A stretch of 8,082 nucleotides of DNA from Bryobacterales bacterium (GCA_003132865.1 PKYZ01000010.1:1-8082); one strand, 5' to 3'. Positions 1-6,036 are shown, counted from the stretch's first letter. Numbers and translations are program-made. Notes: generated by a model from the letters alone, not told the origin.

Positions 1-97
1 CCCATCGCAGATGGGGTAGGCGGAGCGAGGGACCTGCTTTTCATCGCAGAACCCTCCGCTTCGATGACCGCCGCGGGACTCATCGGCAATCCCTCGC
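1..97. repeat. Acidobacterial-type intergenic repeat, unit A (cut by window edge)
   Basis: Positions 1-37 are identical to 164-200. The unit starts with a small hairpin (CCCATC, loop GCA, GATGGG) and continues into the core GCGAGGGACCTGC. GCGAGGGA (25-32) is perfectly complementary to TCCCTCGC (90-97), so the unit can fold into a longer stem-loop. The left end lies outside the window. Open frames that cross it, such as a minus-strand frame giving a peptide with QVPRSAYPICDGAPKRSARDDS-like content, look like translations of the repeat and not genes. The link to Acidobacteriota is from memory of similar repeats, not a search. Confidence 0.7.
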
Positions 98-136
98 TGC
101 GTGCAAACGCTGGGTATCAGGAAAAAACTTAGAGCT

Positions 137-277
137 GTCATCCCGAGCGGAGCGCTTTGGGGCCCCATCGCAGATGGGGTAGGCGGAGCGAGGGACCTGC
201 ATTTTCCAACGCTTCGGATCATCCCACGACGGCGAATCGCAGGAAAGCTTCAGCGCAGCCTGCAGAAATTCCCTCGC
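137..277. repeat. Acidobacterial-type intergenic repeat, unit B
   Basis: This is a fuller copy of the repeat. It opens with GTCATCCCGAGCGGAGCG, continues into a 7-bp hairpin (CCCCATC, loop GCA, GATGGGG) at 163-179, and then the core GCGAGGGACCTGC (188-200). GCGAGGGA (188-195) is matched by an inverted TCCCTCGC at 270-277, the same arrangement as in unit A. The 37-nt block 164-200 is identical to 1-37. It could be a small non-autonomous mobile or REP/MITE-like element. No transposase is visible nearby. Confidence 0.7.
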
Positions 278-287
278 CACAAACAGC

Positions 288-309
288 GACGCCGCCCGAA
301 GGCGGCGTC
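288..309 (-). terminator. Strong hairpin with UUCG loop, probable terminator of the 335-562 gene
   Basis: Nine perfect base pairs (GACGCCGCC / GGCGGCGTC) enclose a 4-nt loop. Read on the minus strand the loop is TTCG closed by C-G, the extra-stable cUUCGg tetraloop. It lies 25 nt beyond the stop codon of the minus-strand gene ending at 335. The sequence after it (GCTGTTTGTGG on the minus strand) is only weakly U-rich, so termination is likely but may be inefficient. Confidence 0.6.
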
Positions 310-334
310 GGATACAACTCGTTACCGGATCGAA

Positions 335-562
335 TCAAAGCGTGGATTCGATCTCGAAGCCCCATGCTTCCAGCAGTCCCTCAGGGATGTACTTCGAGTT
401 GCGATTGCGGCGAGCCCACTCGCGCAAACGGGTGGAACGGACGTACTGATCCGGAGTGAGCTTAAACTCCTTGACGACCTGCTCAAAGGAGGTCACGGTG
501 GGCACTACCGGTCCGATCGGCTCCGGCTTGCCCCAGTTTGGATTACCACGACGCTTTGCCAT
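335..562 (-). CDS. Small conserved-looking basic protein of unknown function
   Basis: The product is 75 aa, starts MAKRRGNPNWGKPEPIGP and ends EAWGFEIESTL. I do not recognise a named domain. The N-terminus is basic and rich in Gly/Pro/Asn. The middle (about residues 25-60) looks helical and amphipathic (FEQVVKEFKLTPDQYV, RLREWARRNRN). No signal peptide or membrane segment is visible, so it is probably cytoplasmic. The ATG at 562 was chosen because GAGGG lies 10 nt upstream. An ATG at 583 would add seven residues (MAEGKSY) but has no ribosome binding site. A separate promoter (651-679) and a hairpin terminator (288-309) make it a monocistronic unit with a leader of about 80 nt. These signals support a real gene despite its small size. 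A small nucleic-acid-binding protein is a possible guess from composition only. Confidence 0.65.
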   Translation of the reverse strand: MAKRRGNPNWGKPEPIGPVVPTVTSFEQVVKEFKLTPDQYVRSTRLREWARRNRNSKYIPEGLLEAWGFEIESTL

Positions 563-650
563 GTATGATTTACCCTCTGCCATTGAAAGTGACGTACCAG
601 AAAATCCGGAGGCCCGTATAGACCTGCTCGGGAAGTCACAAAACTTTACT

Positions 651-679
651 ATTATAAGTATTTTTTCTATGGAAATCAA
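651..679 (-). promoter_or_regulatory. Sigma-70-type promoter for the 335-562 gene
   Basis: On the minus strand a -35 box TTGATT (674-679) is separated by exactly 17 bp from a perfect -10 box TATAAT (651-656). The spacer is A/T-rich, unlike the surrounding GC-rich DNA. Transcription would start near 644, leaving about 80 nt of 5' leader before the ATG at 562. Confidence 0.65.
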
Positions 680-968
680 GAGAAAAATGCCCAATTGCGA
701 GAGCGTACCCCAAAACTAAACACATCTGCAATCAATTAGATGTCAAAAAGGGTGAAAGGGGTTCACAGCGGTGACGGAGGTCATGCGAGGCACATCCGGA
801 GGGCTTCAGCAGGGTTGACAAGCCCGCCGTAATCGCTCAGGTACTCTCTTGAAAGTGATCGGAGGATCGGGCTTTGTTCACAAATTCTGAGCGGCTCCGG
901 CCAGCCATTGCGTCTGGCGGCGCGCCCGTTTCTGGGCGCCTTTATGCTGGCCCACGGCTGGGGAGCTT
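680..968. other. Intergenic region without a supportable gene
   Basis: No open frame here has a convincing start and codon pattern. Visible items are an isolated TTGACA (815-820) without a well-spaced -10, an inverted repeat AAGCCCG (820-826) / CGGGCTT (868-874) with a 41-nt interior, and a 6-bp hairpin GCGCCC-GTTTCT-GGGCGC (922-939). That hairpin lies beyond the end of the 969-1562 gene and could be its terminator, but it lacks a U-tract. A minus-strand frame ending at a stop at 781-783 reads REYLSDYGGLVNPAEALRMCLA-like sequence but has no ATG, GTG or TTG start. It could be a decayed remnant or chance. Confidence 0.4.
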
Positions 969-1562
969 TCAGCCCGGCAGGCTCTCGAGGAGTTCGGCGG
1001 CTGTCACCACAATCCCTCGCCGCGGAAAGAATTTTTCAAGCAGAGTGGAGTGCACCTCTGCATCCTGGTCGGCGCAGCAGTCCGCGATCACGATGACCCG
1101 ATAGTCGGCGTCGACGGCATCGAGCAAGGTGGAGAGAACCACGCCGCTGGTCGCGATGCCGAACATCACCAGCGTATCGATCTCTTTGGCGCGCAGGATC
1201 ATGTCGAGGTCGGTTCCGGTGAAGGCGCTGATGCGGTGCTTGGTGATGACGATGTCGTCGCCCTCGGGTCCGAGCGCTGGATGAATCTTGCCGGCTTCAC
1301 CCTGGAAGAGCTGTTGCCGTTCCGGCGAATTCTTGACCGCCACGAAGAGCGCATTGCGTGAGCTGACCTCGGGCAAGCCTGGGCGAAAGCCGACCTGGAT
1401 GTGGATGACGGTCACGCCGCGCTTACGGCAGCGACGAAGGACCTCAGCGGCACGCGAGGTGAACGCATCCTGATCGCCCACGTAAATGGATACGATCGCC
1501 GACTGCATATCCATGCTGAGAACGGCGGTGCGTGCCGGATCGAGCGCTGGTTGGATGGGCAT
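969..1562 (-). CDS. Isochorismatase-superfamily hydrolase, catalytic Cys replaced
   Basis: The 197-aa protein has the single-domain isochorismatase/cysteine-hydrolase fold pattern. TAVLSMDMQ near the N-terminus carries the conserved Asp (D18). The conserved Lys is probably K108 in DIVITKHRISAFTGTDL, and the GIATSGVVLST segment (135-145) is the active-site loop that normally holds the nucleophilic Cys (as in GxATxxCV). Here that position is Val141. Members lacking Cys exist: isochorismatases of the EntB/PhzD type hydrolyse a vinyl ether with Asp and Lys. An amidase or nicotinamidase role is therefore unlikely, and the substrate is unknown. Cys162-Cys163 (ADCCAD) lie elsewhere and are not in the nucleophile position. 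GAGG sits 4 nt before the ATG. The gene begins 11 bp after the stop of the DsbA-like gene, so it is the last gene of a probable operon. It has no signal peptide and is probably cytoplasmic. Confidence 0.88.
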   Translation of the reverse strand: MPIQPALDPARTAVLSMDMQSAIVSIYVGDQDAFTSRAAEVLRRCRKRGVTVIHIQVGFRPGLPEVSSRNALFVAVKNSPERQQLFQGEAGKIHPALGPEGDDIVITKHRISAFTGTDLDMILRAKEIDTLVMFGIATSGVVLSTLLDAVDADYRVIVIADCCADQDAEVHSTLLEKFFPRRGIVVTAAELLESLPG

Positions 1563-1573
1563 AGGACCTCAGC

Positions 1574-2578
1574 TCACTTATCCAGCGAGAATTGATATTC
1601 GACGATCGTCTTAAGCTGATCGTAGGAAACCGCCATCATGGGCACGGTGCGGCCATCGATAAAGAGCATCGGCGTCTCGTTGACGTTGAGTTCCTGCCCA
1701 AGATGCATAGAGGCGTCGACCGCGCTTTTGCCGGCTGGCGAATCGGCGCAGGCCGCGATCTTGTCCGGGGCGGCGCCAGCCGCGGTCGCTGCATTGCGCA
1801 AAGCCTGGTCTGCGCCCTGGCCGGCGAGGTCGTTCTGCGCGCCGAAGACCGAGCTGGCGTATTTGAAGAAGGCGTCGCTGCCGCCCTGTTGCGCCACGCA
1901 AGCACCCCACACCGCGGCCTTGTACGCGGTGGGGTGGATATTCACGAGCGGGAAGTTCTCGAAGACAAAGTGGGCCTGAGGAAAGTCCTGCACAAGCTTC
2001 TCGGCGATGGCCTGCGCATCTTTGCAGTGAGGACACTGGAAGTCAGCGAACTCCACCAGCTCAAACTGCTTCGCCGAGGCACCGCGCGAGGGTCCATCGG
2101 CGCGCTGCTGCAGGAGCCGGTAGTTGTTTTCGTAAGGGTGGGGTCCAAAGTCGAGGACGGCTTCCTGCGCGATGAGATGTTTGCCGTCGGGCGTAACGAA
2201 AAAGATCAGATTGGCGATCTGTTGCGGAGTCTGTTTCTCGGCAACCAGAACCGTCACTTTGCTGACGCCTGGCGCGGCGGTTTTCTGAACGCTGTACACC
2301 TCCCAGACGCGATTGTGGTCGTAGCCCCAGGAAGTCTTGAGGAAGGCTTCGACGTCGGTCCTGCTCGGAGAAGCAGCGTCGAAATTTGCGTCGCTGACTG
2401 GGGGAAATTGCGGCTCGGCCGGAGCGGCCTGCGGTGCGGGAGCGGCCGGCGCCTCCTGCGGCGTGGGAGCCGAGGGCGCCTCCTGCGGTGTGGGAGCGGA
2501 GGGGGTCTCCGACTGCGCGAAACACAGGGTTGAAGCAAATAGAAGCGCAACGGATGCGCTGGAAGCTAAGCGAAGCAT
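1574..2578 (-). CDS. Exported DsbA-family thioredoxin-fold protein (CPHC)
   Basis: The product is 334 aa. Residues 1-21 are a Sec-type signal peptide, probably cut after CFA. A Pro/Ala-rich linker with three 9-residue repeats follows (25-53), then an N-terminal region (about 60-160) of unclear family, then a DsbA-like domain (about 165-330). The redox motif is C182-P-H-C185 in VEFADFQCPHCKDA, and the cis-proline loop is NETPMLFIDGR (T302-P303). Cys227 and Cys277 could form a second, structural disulfide in the helical insertion. The expected role is thiol-disulfide exchange outside the cytoplasm. The substrate is unknown and no DsbB/VKOR partner is nearby. The ATG at 2578 was chosen because AAGGA precedes it by about 7 nt and the signal peptide starts there. 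The frame is open for 75 codons further upstream, but that part overlaps the NAD synthetase gene in another frame. It starts 22 bp after the nadE stop. Confidence 0.9.
   Translation of the reverse strand: MLRLASSASVALLFASTLCFAQSETPSAPTPQEAPSAPTPQEAPAAPAPQAAPAEPQFPPVSDANFDAASPSRTDVEAFLKTSWGYDHNRVWEVYSVQKTAAPGVSKVTVLVAEKQTPQQIANLIFFVTPDGKHLIAQEAVLDFGPHPYENNYRLLQQRADGPSRGASAKQFELVEFADFQCPHCKDAQAIAEKLVQDFPQAHFVFENFPLVNIHPTAYKAAVWGACVAQQGGSDAFFKYASSVFGAQNDLAGQGADQALRNAATAAGAAPDKIAACADSPAGKSAVDASMHLGQELNVNETPMLFIDGRTVPMMAVSYDQLKTIVEYQFSLDK
2426..2506 (-). repeat. In-gene 27-bp tandem repeat coding a Pro/Ala-rich linker
   Basis: Three consecutive 27-bp units encode TPSAPTPQE, APSAPTPQE and APAAPAPQA (residues 25-51 of the DsbA-like protein). 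The first two units are nearly identical at DNA level and the third has diverged. The linker would tether the redox domain away from the membrane or cell-wall side after export. Copy number may vary between strains by slippage. Confidence 0.75.
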
Positions 2579-2600
2579 TAGAATCCTTTCGACGTAATTC

Positions 2601-4517
2601 TTAAACCTGTACCTTAGCTGCGATGGGGAACCGTCGGCCCATCCCGAAGGCTTTTGGCGTGACTTTGAGTACGAGCGCGGCCTGCTGCCGTTTGTACTCG
2701 CTGCGCTCCACCATTTTGACGACGGCGCGCACTGTTTCCAGATCGAGCCCCCGCTCGGCGGCGATCTTCTCCGGCGTCTCGTAATGTTCGACGTACGCTT
2801 CAAGGATTGGGTCGAGAATGTCGTACGGAAGCAGCGAGTCGGTGTCCTTTTGTCCTGGCCGCAGCTCGGCAGACGGCGGCTTCTCGATGATCGTGCGGGG
2901 GATCACTTCCCTTTCTCGATTAATGCAACGGCACAAATCGTAAACCCGCGTCTTGAAGACGTCGCCAATCACCGCAAGGGCACCCACCATGTCTCCGTAA
3001 AGAGTGCAGTAGCCGGTGGACATTTCGCTTTTGTTGCCGGTGGTAAGAACCAGCGCGCTGAACTTGTTCGAGAAGGCCATGAGGAGTGCGCCGCGGATAC
3101 GCGACTGAATGTTTTCCTCGGTGATATCCGGCTGACGGCCCGCAAAGACCGGGGCCAGGGCGTGGTTGAATCCGCTGAAGATTTCGTCGATGGACATCAC
3201 TTCGTAGCGAATGCCAAGGTTTTCCGCGAGCTGGCGGCTGTCGTCAATCGATCCCTGCGACGAATACGGACTCGGCATACCCAGCGTCGTAACGTTCTCT
3301 GCTCCCAGGGCGCGCACGGCAATCGTCGCGACCAGAGCCGAGTCGATGCCGCCGCTGAGCGCCACGACGACCTTCGAGAATCCGCACTTGCGCACATAGT
3401 CGCGCGTGCCCAGCGTCAGCGCCTCCAGCATAGCCTCGTCTTCATCGCCTGGCTGTTCCCGCATGTCGCCGGTGAGTGTGTCCAGGTCGGCGAAGATCAG
3501 GTCTTCCTCAAAACTTTTACCCTGCGCGATCACCTCACCGCTGGGCGCGATCACCAGGCTTGATCCATCGAACACCAGGCTGTCGTCGCCGCCGACCTGG
3601 TTGACCATAACAACCGGCGCGCGGTGGCGTCTGGCGATGGCAGCCAGCATTTCCCGGCGCAGCGCGCGCTTGTTGTGCCACCACGGCGACGCGGAGATGT
3701 TGAGGATGATCGATGCGCCCTGCTTCATCAGGTCTTCGACGGGATCGACGCTGTAAAGGCGGTTCTCCCAAAAGCTCTTGTCGTTCCAGGCGTCCTCGCA
3801 GATAGTGAGCGCGACGGGCTGGCCATCGAGGTGGCAGAGGCGCTGGCGCGCCGCCGGGGCAAAGTAGCGCTGCTCATCGAAGACATCGTAGTAAGGCAGC
3901 AACATTTTCGACTGGACAAACTCGACGTGCCCATGGCGCACCAGCGCCGCGGAGTTCATCACGTGCTTCCCCGCTCCGTGCTCCGCGGCGGTGACGTAGC
4001 CGGCGATAACAGCGATCGGGTCTTTGGCGGTCGCGCGAGCCACCTCGCAGATGGCTTCGCCGCAGCGCGCCACAAACTCGGGCTTCTCCAGCGCCGTACC
4101 CAGATCCCGGCCCCAAAGATTACCATACCGAATACCGCGAAACAGCGGACTGCGCGCGAAACGATCCAACTGCATGCGGAAGTCCGGATGAGCGGGCTCC
4201 AGGTCGCCAATGACGCCGACGATCATGCTGTCTTTGGCGGCAACATCCAAGACCCACTGATTGTCCTCCAGCCAAGGGCTGCATTCGATCTCGATGGCGC
4301 CCACGATGCCGAGACCCTGGGTAACCTTGCGATATCTGCCGGGCAAAGCCGGCTTGTAGAGTACGGCGTCCTTCTCGTCCGGCCACGGCACGCCTTGCGG
4401 ACGAGCCGTATCGAAGAGATGGATATGCGTGTCGACGATCGGGATAGACACGGCCCCCGCCAGCCTGTCCCGAACCGCTACGGGGGCCACCATGCCCAGA
4501 AAGCTTCTCCGGTCCAC
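2601..4517 (-). CDS. nadE: Chimeric ORF: amidohydrolase N-terminus fused to truncated glutamine-dependent NAD+ synthetase
   Basis: This 638-aa frame joins two unrelated proteins. Residues 1 to about 143 match an amidohydrolase-2/lactonase-type enzyme. They carry a twin-arginine-like start (MDRRSFLG), the metal-binding motif VDTHIHLFD (29-37) and LFRGIRYGNLWGRD, but then stop well short of a full TIM barrel. From about 144 to 638 it is NadE, which makes NAD+ from nicotinate adenine dinucleotide with ATP and glutamine-derived ammonia. The nitrilase-type glutaminase domain keeps Lys204 (SKMLLPYYDVFDEQRYF) and nucleophile Cys240 (LTICEDAW) but lacks the first 75-90 residues, including the catalytic Glu. 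The synthetase domain is complete: SGGIDS P-loop (388-393), GMPSPYSSQGS, TTGNKSE, GDVFKTRVYDL, PSAELRPGQKDTDSLLPYD. The start is a GTG 6 nt after a TACAAT box. The synthetase could work with free ammonia; glutamine use should be lost. Export of an NAD synthetase makes no sense, so a deletion or misassembly is suspected. Confidence 0.85.
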   Translation of the reverse strand: MDRRSFLGMVAPVAVRDRLAGAVSIPIVDTHIHLFDTARPQGVPWPDEKDAVLYKPALPGRYRKVTQGLGIVGAIEIECSPWLEDNQWVLDVAAKDSMIVGVIGDLEPAHPDFRMQLDRFARSPLFRGIRYGNLWGRDLGTALEKPEFVARCGEAICEVARATAKDPIAVIAGYVTAAEHGAGKHVMNSAALVRHGHVEFVQSKMLLPYYDVFDEQRYFAPAARQRLCHLDGQPVALTICEDAWNDKSFWENRLYSVDPVEDLMKQGASIILNISASPWWHNKRALRREMLAAIARRHRAPVVMVNQVGGDDSLVFDGSSLVIAPSGEVIAQGKSFEEDLIFADLDTLTGDMREQPGDEDEAMLEALTLGTRDYVRKCGFSKVVVALSGGIDSALVATIAVRALGAENVTTLGMPSPYSSQGSIDDSRQLAENLGIRYEVMSIDEIFSGFNHALAPVFAGRQPDITEENIQSRIRGALLMAFSNKFSALVLTTGNKSEMSTGYCTLYGDMVGALAVIGDVFKTRVYDLCRCINREREVIPRTIIEKPPSAELRPGQKDTDSLLPYDILDPILEAYVEHYETPEKIAAERGLDLETVRAVVKMVERSEYKRQQAALVLKVTPKAFGMGRRFPIAAKVQV

Positions 4518-4523
4518 GTTGGT

Positions 4524-4552
4524 ATTGTATCGCCGTCCGCGCTACTCCAAAA
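4524..4552 (-). promoter_or_regulatory. Candidate promoter of the minus-strand operon, apparently leaderless
   Basis: On the minus strand TACAAT (4524-4529) lies 6 nt before the GTG at 4517, and no Shine-Dalgarno sequence is present. A T-rich -35 candidate TTTTGG (4547-4552) is spaced by 17 bp but matches the consensus poorly. If used, transcription would start at or next to the GTG. Confidence 0.4.
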
Positions 4553-4584
4553 GAATCATTTTCGACGAAAGTGACCAAAGGTCC

Positions 4585-4614
4585 GAGACAACGCCGGGTA
4601 AGTATGGGTATAAT
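4585..4614 (+). promoter_or_regulatory. Candidate promoter of the 4622 gene, apparently leaderless
   Basis: A perfect -10 TATAAT (4609-4614) follows GAGACA (4585-4590, 4/6 match to TTGACA) with an 18-bp spacer. The ATG at 4622 begins 7 nt after the -10, where transcription would be expected to start, and no ribosome binding site can fit. It is divergent to the candidate promoter at 4524-4552. Confidence 0.5.
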
Positions 4615-4621
4615 CAACCTG

Positions 4622-5008
4622 ATGCCACGATCACCCAAGCAAGACACTGAACTACTCGAAGCTGCTTTAATCGGTTTCCAGCATAGGCGGGACCAGGTTG
4701 AGCAGAAGATAGCGGAACTACGCAGCCAGATTGGAGGGAATTCGGCTTCCCGGCCGGCTTCCGCCGCCGCGGCTTCCGGAGCGTCCGCACCTAAGAAACG
4801 CACCATGAGCGCGGCCGCCCGCCGGCGCATCGCTCTGGCCCAAAAGAAGAGGTGGGCCGTTTACAAGGCCGAGCACGGAACCAAGACGGCCGCGCCCAAG
4901 CCGAAAAAGCGCGTAATCAGCGCGGCTGGGCGAGCTCGTATCGTGGCGGCCACGAAGAAACGGTGGGCGGCGTACCGGAAAGCTCAAGAAGCCCAGAAGG
5001 CCAGTTAG
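4622..5008 (+). CDS. Small Lys/Arg-rich protein with duplicated SAAxRxRI-KKRWA motif
   Basis: The product is 128 aa. Residues about 7-38 form a predicted charged helix or coiled coil (DTELLEAALIGFQHRRDQVE). An Ala/Ser/Pro linker (40-57) follows, then two copies of a basic motif: KKRTMSAAARRRIALAQKKRWA (residues 58-79) and KKRVISAAGRARIVAATKKRWA (95-116). The sequence resembles small acidobacterial hypothetical proteins that I recall but cannot name. The composition and repeated basic helices suggest nucleic-acid binding, as in histone-like proteins, which is inference only. The start at 4622 was chosen because of the -10 box placed for a leaderless transcript and because MPRSPKQDTELLEA is a plausible N-terminus. 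Upstream in-frame starts at 4604 (ATG) and 4571 (GTG) would add 6 or 17 residues but overlap the promoter. There is no signal peptide, so it is probably cytoplasmic. Confidence 0.7.
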   Translation: MPRSPKQDTELLEAALIGFQHRRDQVEQKIAELRSQIGGNSASRPASAAAASGASAPKKRTMSAAARRRIALAQKKRWAVYKAEHGTKTAAPKPKKRVISAAGRARIVAATKKRWAAYRKAQEAQKAS

Positions 5009-5091
5009 GTCCGGGCTCCACTAGAGACTGAGCCGGCTACCCGCCACGGCGCGCTGTCTGTAAGGATCAGCACGAATCGAATGGTGTGTCT

Positions 5092-5997
5092 ATGCAGACT
5101 GCGCTAAGACGGGTACACCGTTATACTGGCTCTGTGCGCCCGGCGTGGAAGACATTTCCCTATCTCCTGCGGCGAAGCATTGTTGCGGCGGCTGACGACA
5201 ACTGCTTCAGCATCGCCAAGGGCGCAGCCTACTCGGCGTTGCTGTCTTTTTTCCCGGTACTGGCGTCCGCGGCCACCATACTGATTCAAACGCGCGCCAA
5301 ATTCGTCTCCGACACTATTGAGGCCGTTCTTGCCCAAGTGGTCCCGCCCGGTACCGAAGACCTGGTCTTACGCCAGTTTCAGGCCCGCGGCGCACGCCCG
5401 TGGCTGGTGCTGGTGGTGGCTGCCCTGGTCTCGCTATGGGCGGCTTCAAGCGTCTTCACGAGCCTGATGGAAGGCTTTCAGGCGGCGTACCGCGTGCCGC
5501 GCAGCCGCAATTTCTGGCAAAACACGGGCGTGGGGATCTTGCTGGTCGTGTTGTCCGCGGCGCCCCTGGTGGTGGCTTCCGCGCTGCTGCTGTTCGGCAC
5601 TCAGGTGGAGAACGCGGTCCTGGGTTGGATGAAGGTGGACCCCTTGTGGAATCCCTGGGCCTGGGCCTGGGAATTGGTCAGCAGCCTGGCGCGGTACGCG
5701 GTGGCGTTCGCCACTACCATCCTGGTGACGATGCTGCTCTATTACTTCGGACCGAATCGCAAGCAGCGCTTCGCGGCGCTGTTTCCCGGCGCGGTAGTGG
5801 CCACGGTGCTTTGGATGCTGGCCACCAACGGCTTTGGCTGGTACGTCCGGCACGTGGCGCACTACAACGTGATGTACGGCAGTATCGGTGCCAGCATCGC
5901 GTTACTGGTGTGGATGTACCTGGTGGCCGCCATCGCGCTGCTGGGGTGTGAGTTCAACGCGGAGTATGAGCGGCTGGGCAAGGCGCCGTTGGATTAG
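5092..5997 (+). CDS. YihY/BrkB-family integral membrane protein
   Basis: The product is 301 aa, close to the family's usual size. About six membrane segments are visible near residues 43-65, 103-124, 145-168, 198-219, 228-248 and 263-286. Family hallmarks are AKGAAYSALLSFFPVLAS in the first segment, SSVFTSLMEGFQAAYRVP after the second, YYFGPNRKQRF, and the C-terminal YGSIGASIALLVWMYLVA followed by GCEFNAEY. The family was once annotated as ribonuclease BN, which is considered an error; its transport or envelope role is unsettled. The start is uncertain. ATG 5092 is used here, GTG 5086 is two codons upstream, and neither has a good ribosome binding site. A GTG at 5134 lies 6 nt after TATACT and could be a leaderless start, still keeping all membrane segments. 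It is 83 bp downstream of the basic-protein gene on the same strand and converges with hicB, leaving 39 bp between them. Confidence 0.9.
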   Translation: MQTALRRVHRYTGSVRPAWKTFPYLLRRSIVAAADDNCFSIAKGAAYSALLSFFPVLASAATILIQTRAKFVSDTIEAVLAQVVPPGTEDLVLRQFQARGARPWLVLVVAALVSLWAASSVFTSLMEGFQAAYRVPRSRNFWQNTGVGILLVVLSAAPLVVASALLLFGTQVENAVLGWMKVDPLWNPWAWAWELVSSLARYAVAFATTILVTMLLYYFGPNRKQRFAALFPGAVVATVLWMLATNGFGWYVRHVAHYNVMYGSIGASIALLVWMYLVAAIALLGCEFNAEYERLGKAPLD

Positions 5998-6036
5998 GGC
6001 GGCCCAAAAGGGGCGGCAAAACCATCCGCGCTAGTG

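Noticed and set aside
1..277. CRISPR array
   Set aside because: There are only two copies of the repeated block, about 126 nt apart, with no regular spacers and no cas genes.
80..280. Minus-strand 66-aa open frame across the repeat units
   Set aside because: It is a translation of the repeat itself (CDGAPKRSARDDS-type peptide), has no ribosome binding site, and spans both repeat hairpins.
781..870. Minus-strand peptide REYLSDYGGLVNPAEALRMCLA as a possible gene end
   Set aside because: The peptide looks protein-like, but no ATG, GTG or TTG start lies in frame between the isochorismatase stop and this stretch, so a gene cannot be supported.
874..1104. Plus-strand 76-aa frame beginning at TTG with GGAGG upstream
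   Set aside because: Most of it is antisense to the isochorismatase-like gene. It has a rare start codon and no recognisable domain.
1592..2533. Plus-strand 313-aa open frame opposite the DsbA-like gene
   Set aside because: It is an antisense shadow. The opposite strand has a signal peptide, a CPHC motif and a good ribosome binding site, while this frame has no recognisable domain and a skewed Arg/Gly composition.
2579..2803. N-terminal 75-codon extension of the DsbA-like frame
   Set aside because: It overlaps the end of the NAD synthetase in another frame, is Arg/Ser-rich nonsense, and would bury the signal peptide. The start at 2578 has its own ribosome binding site.
3624..4574. Plus-strand 316-aa open frame opposite the NAD synthetase chimera
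   Set aside because: It is antisense to clearly recognisable NadE motifs, and its composition is typical of a shadow frame in GC-rich DNA.
4120..4830. Minus-strand 236-aa open frame through the divergent promoter region
   Set aside because: It runs antisense through the basic-protein gene and in a wrong frame through the amidohydrolase part. No domain is recognisable.
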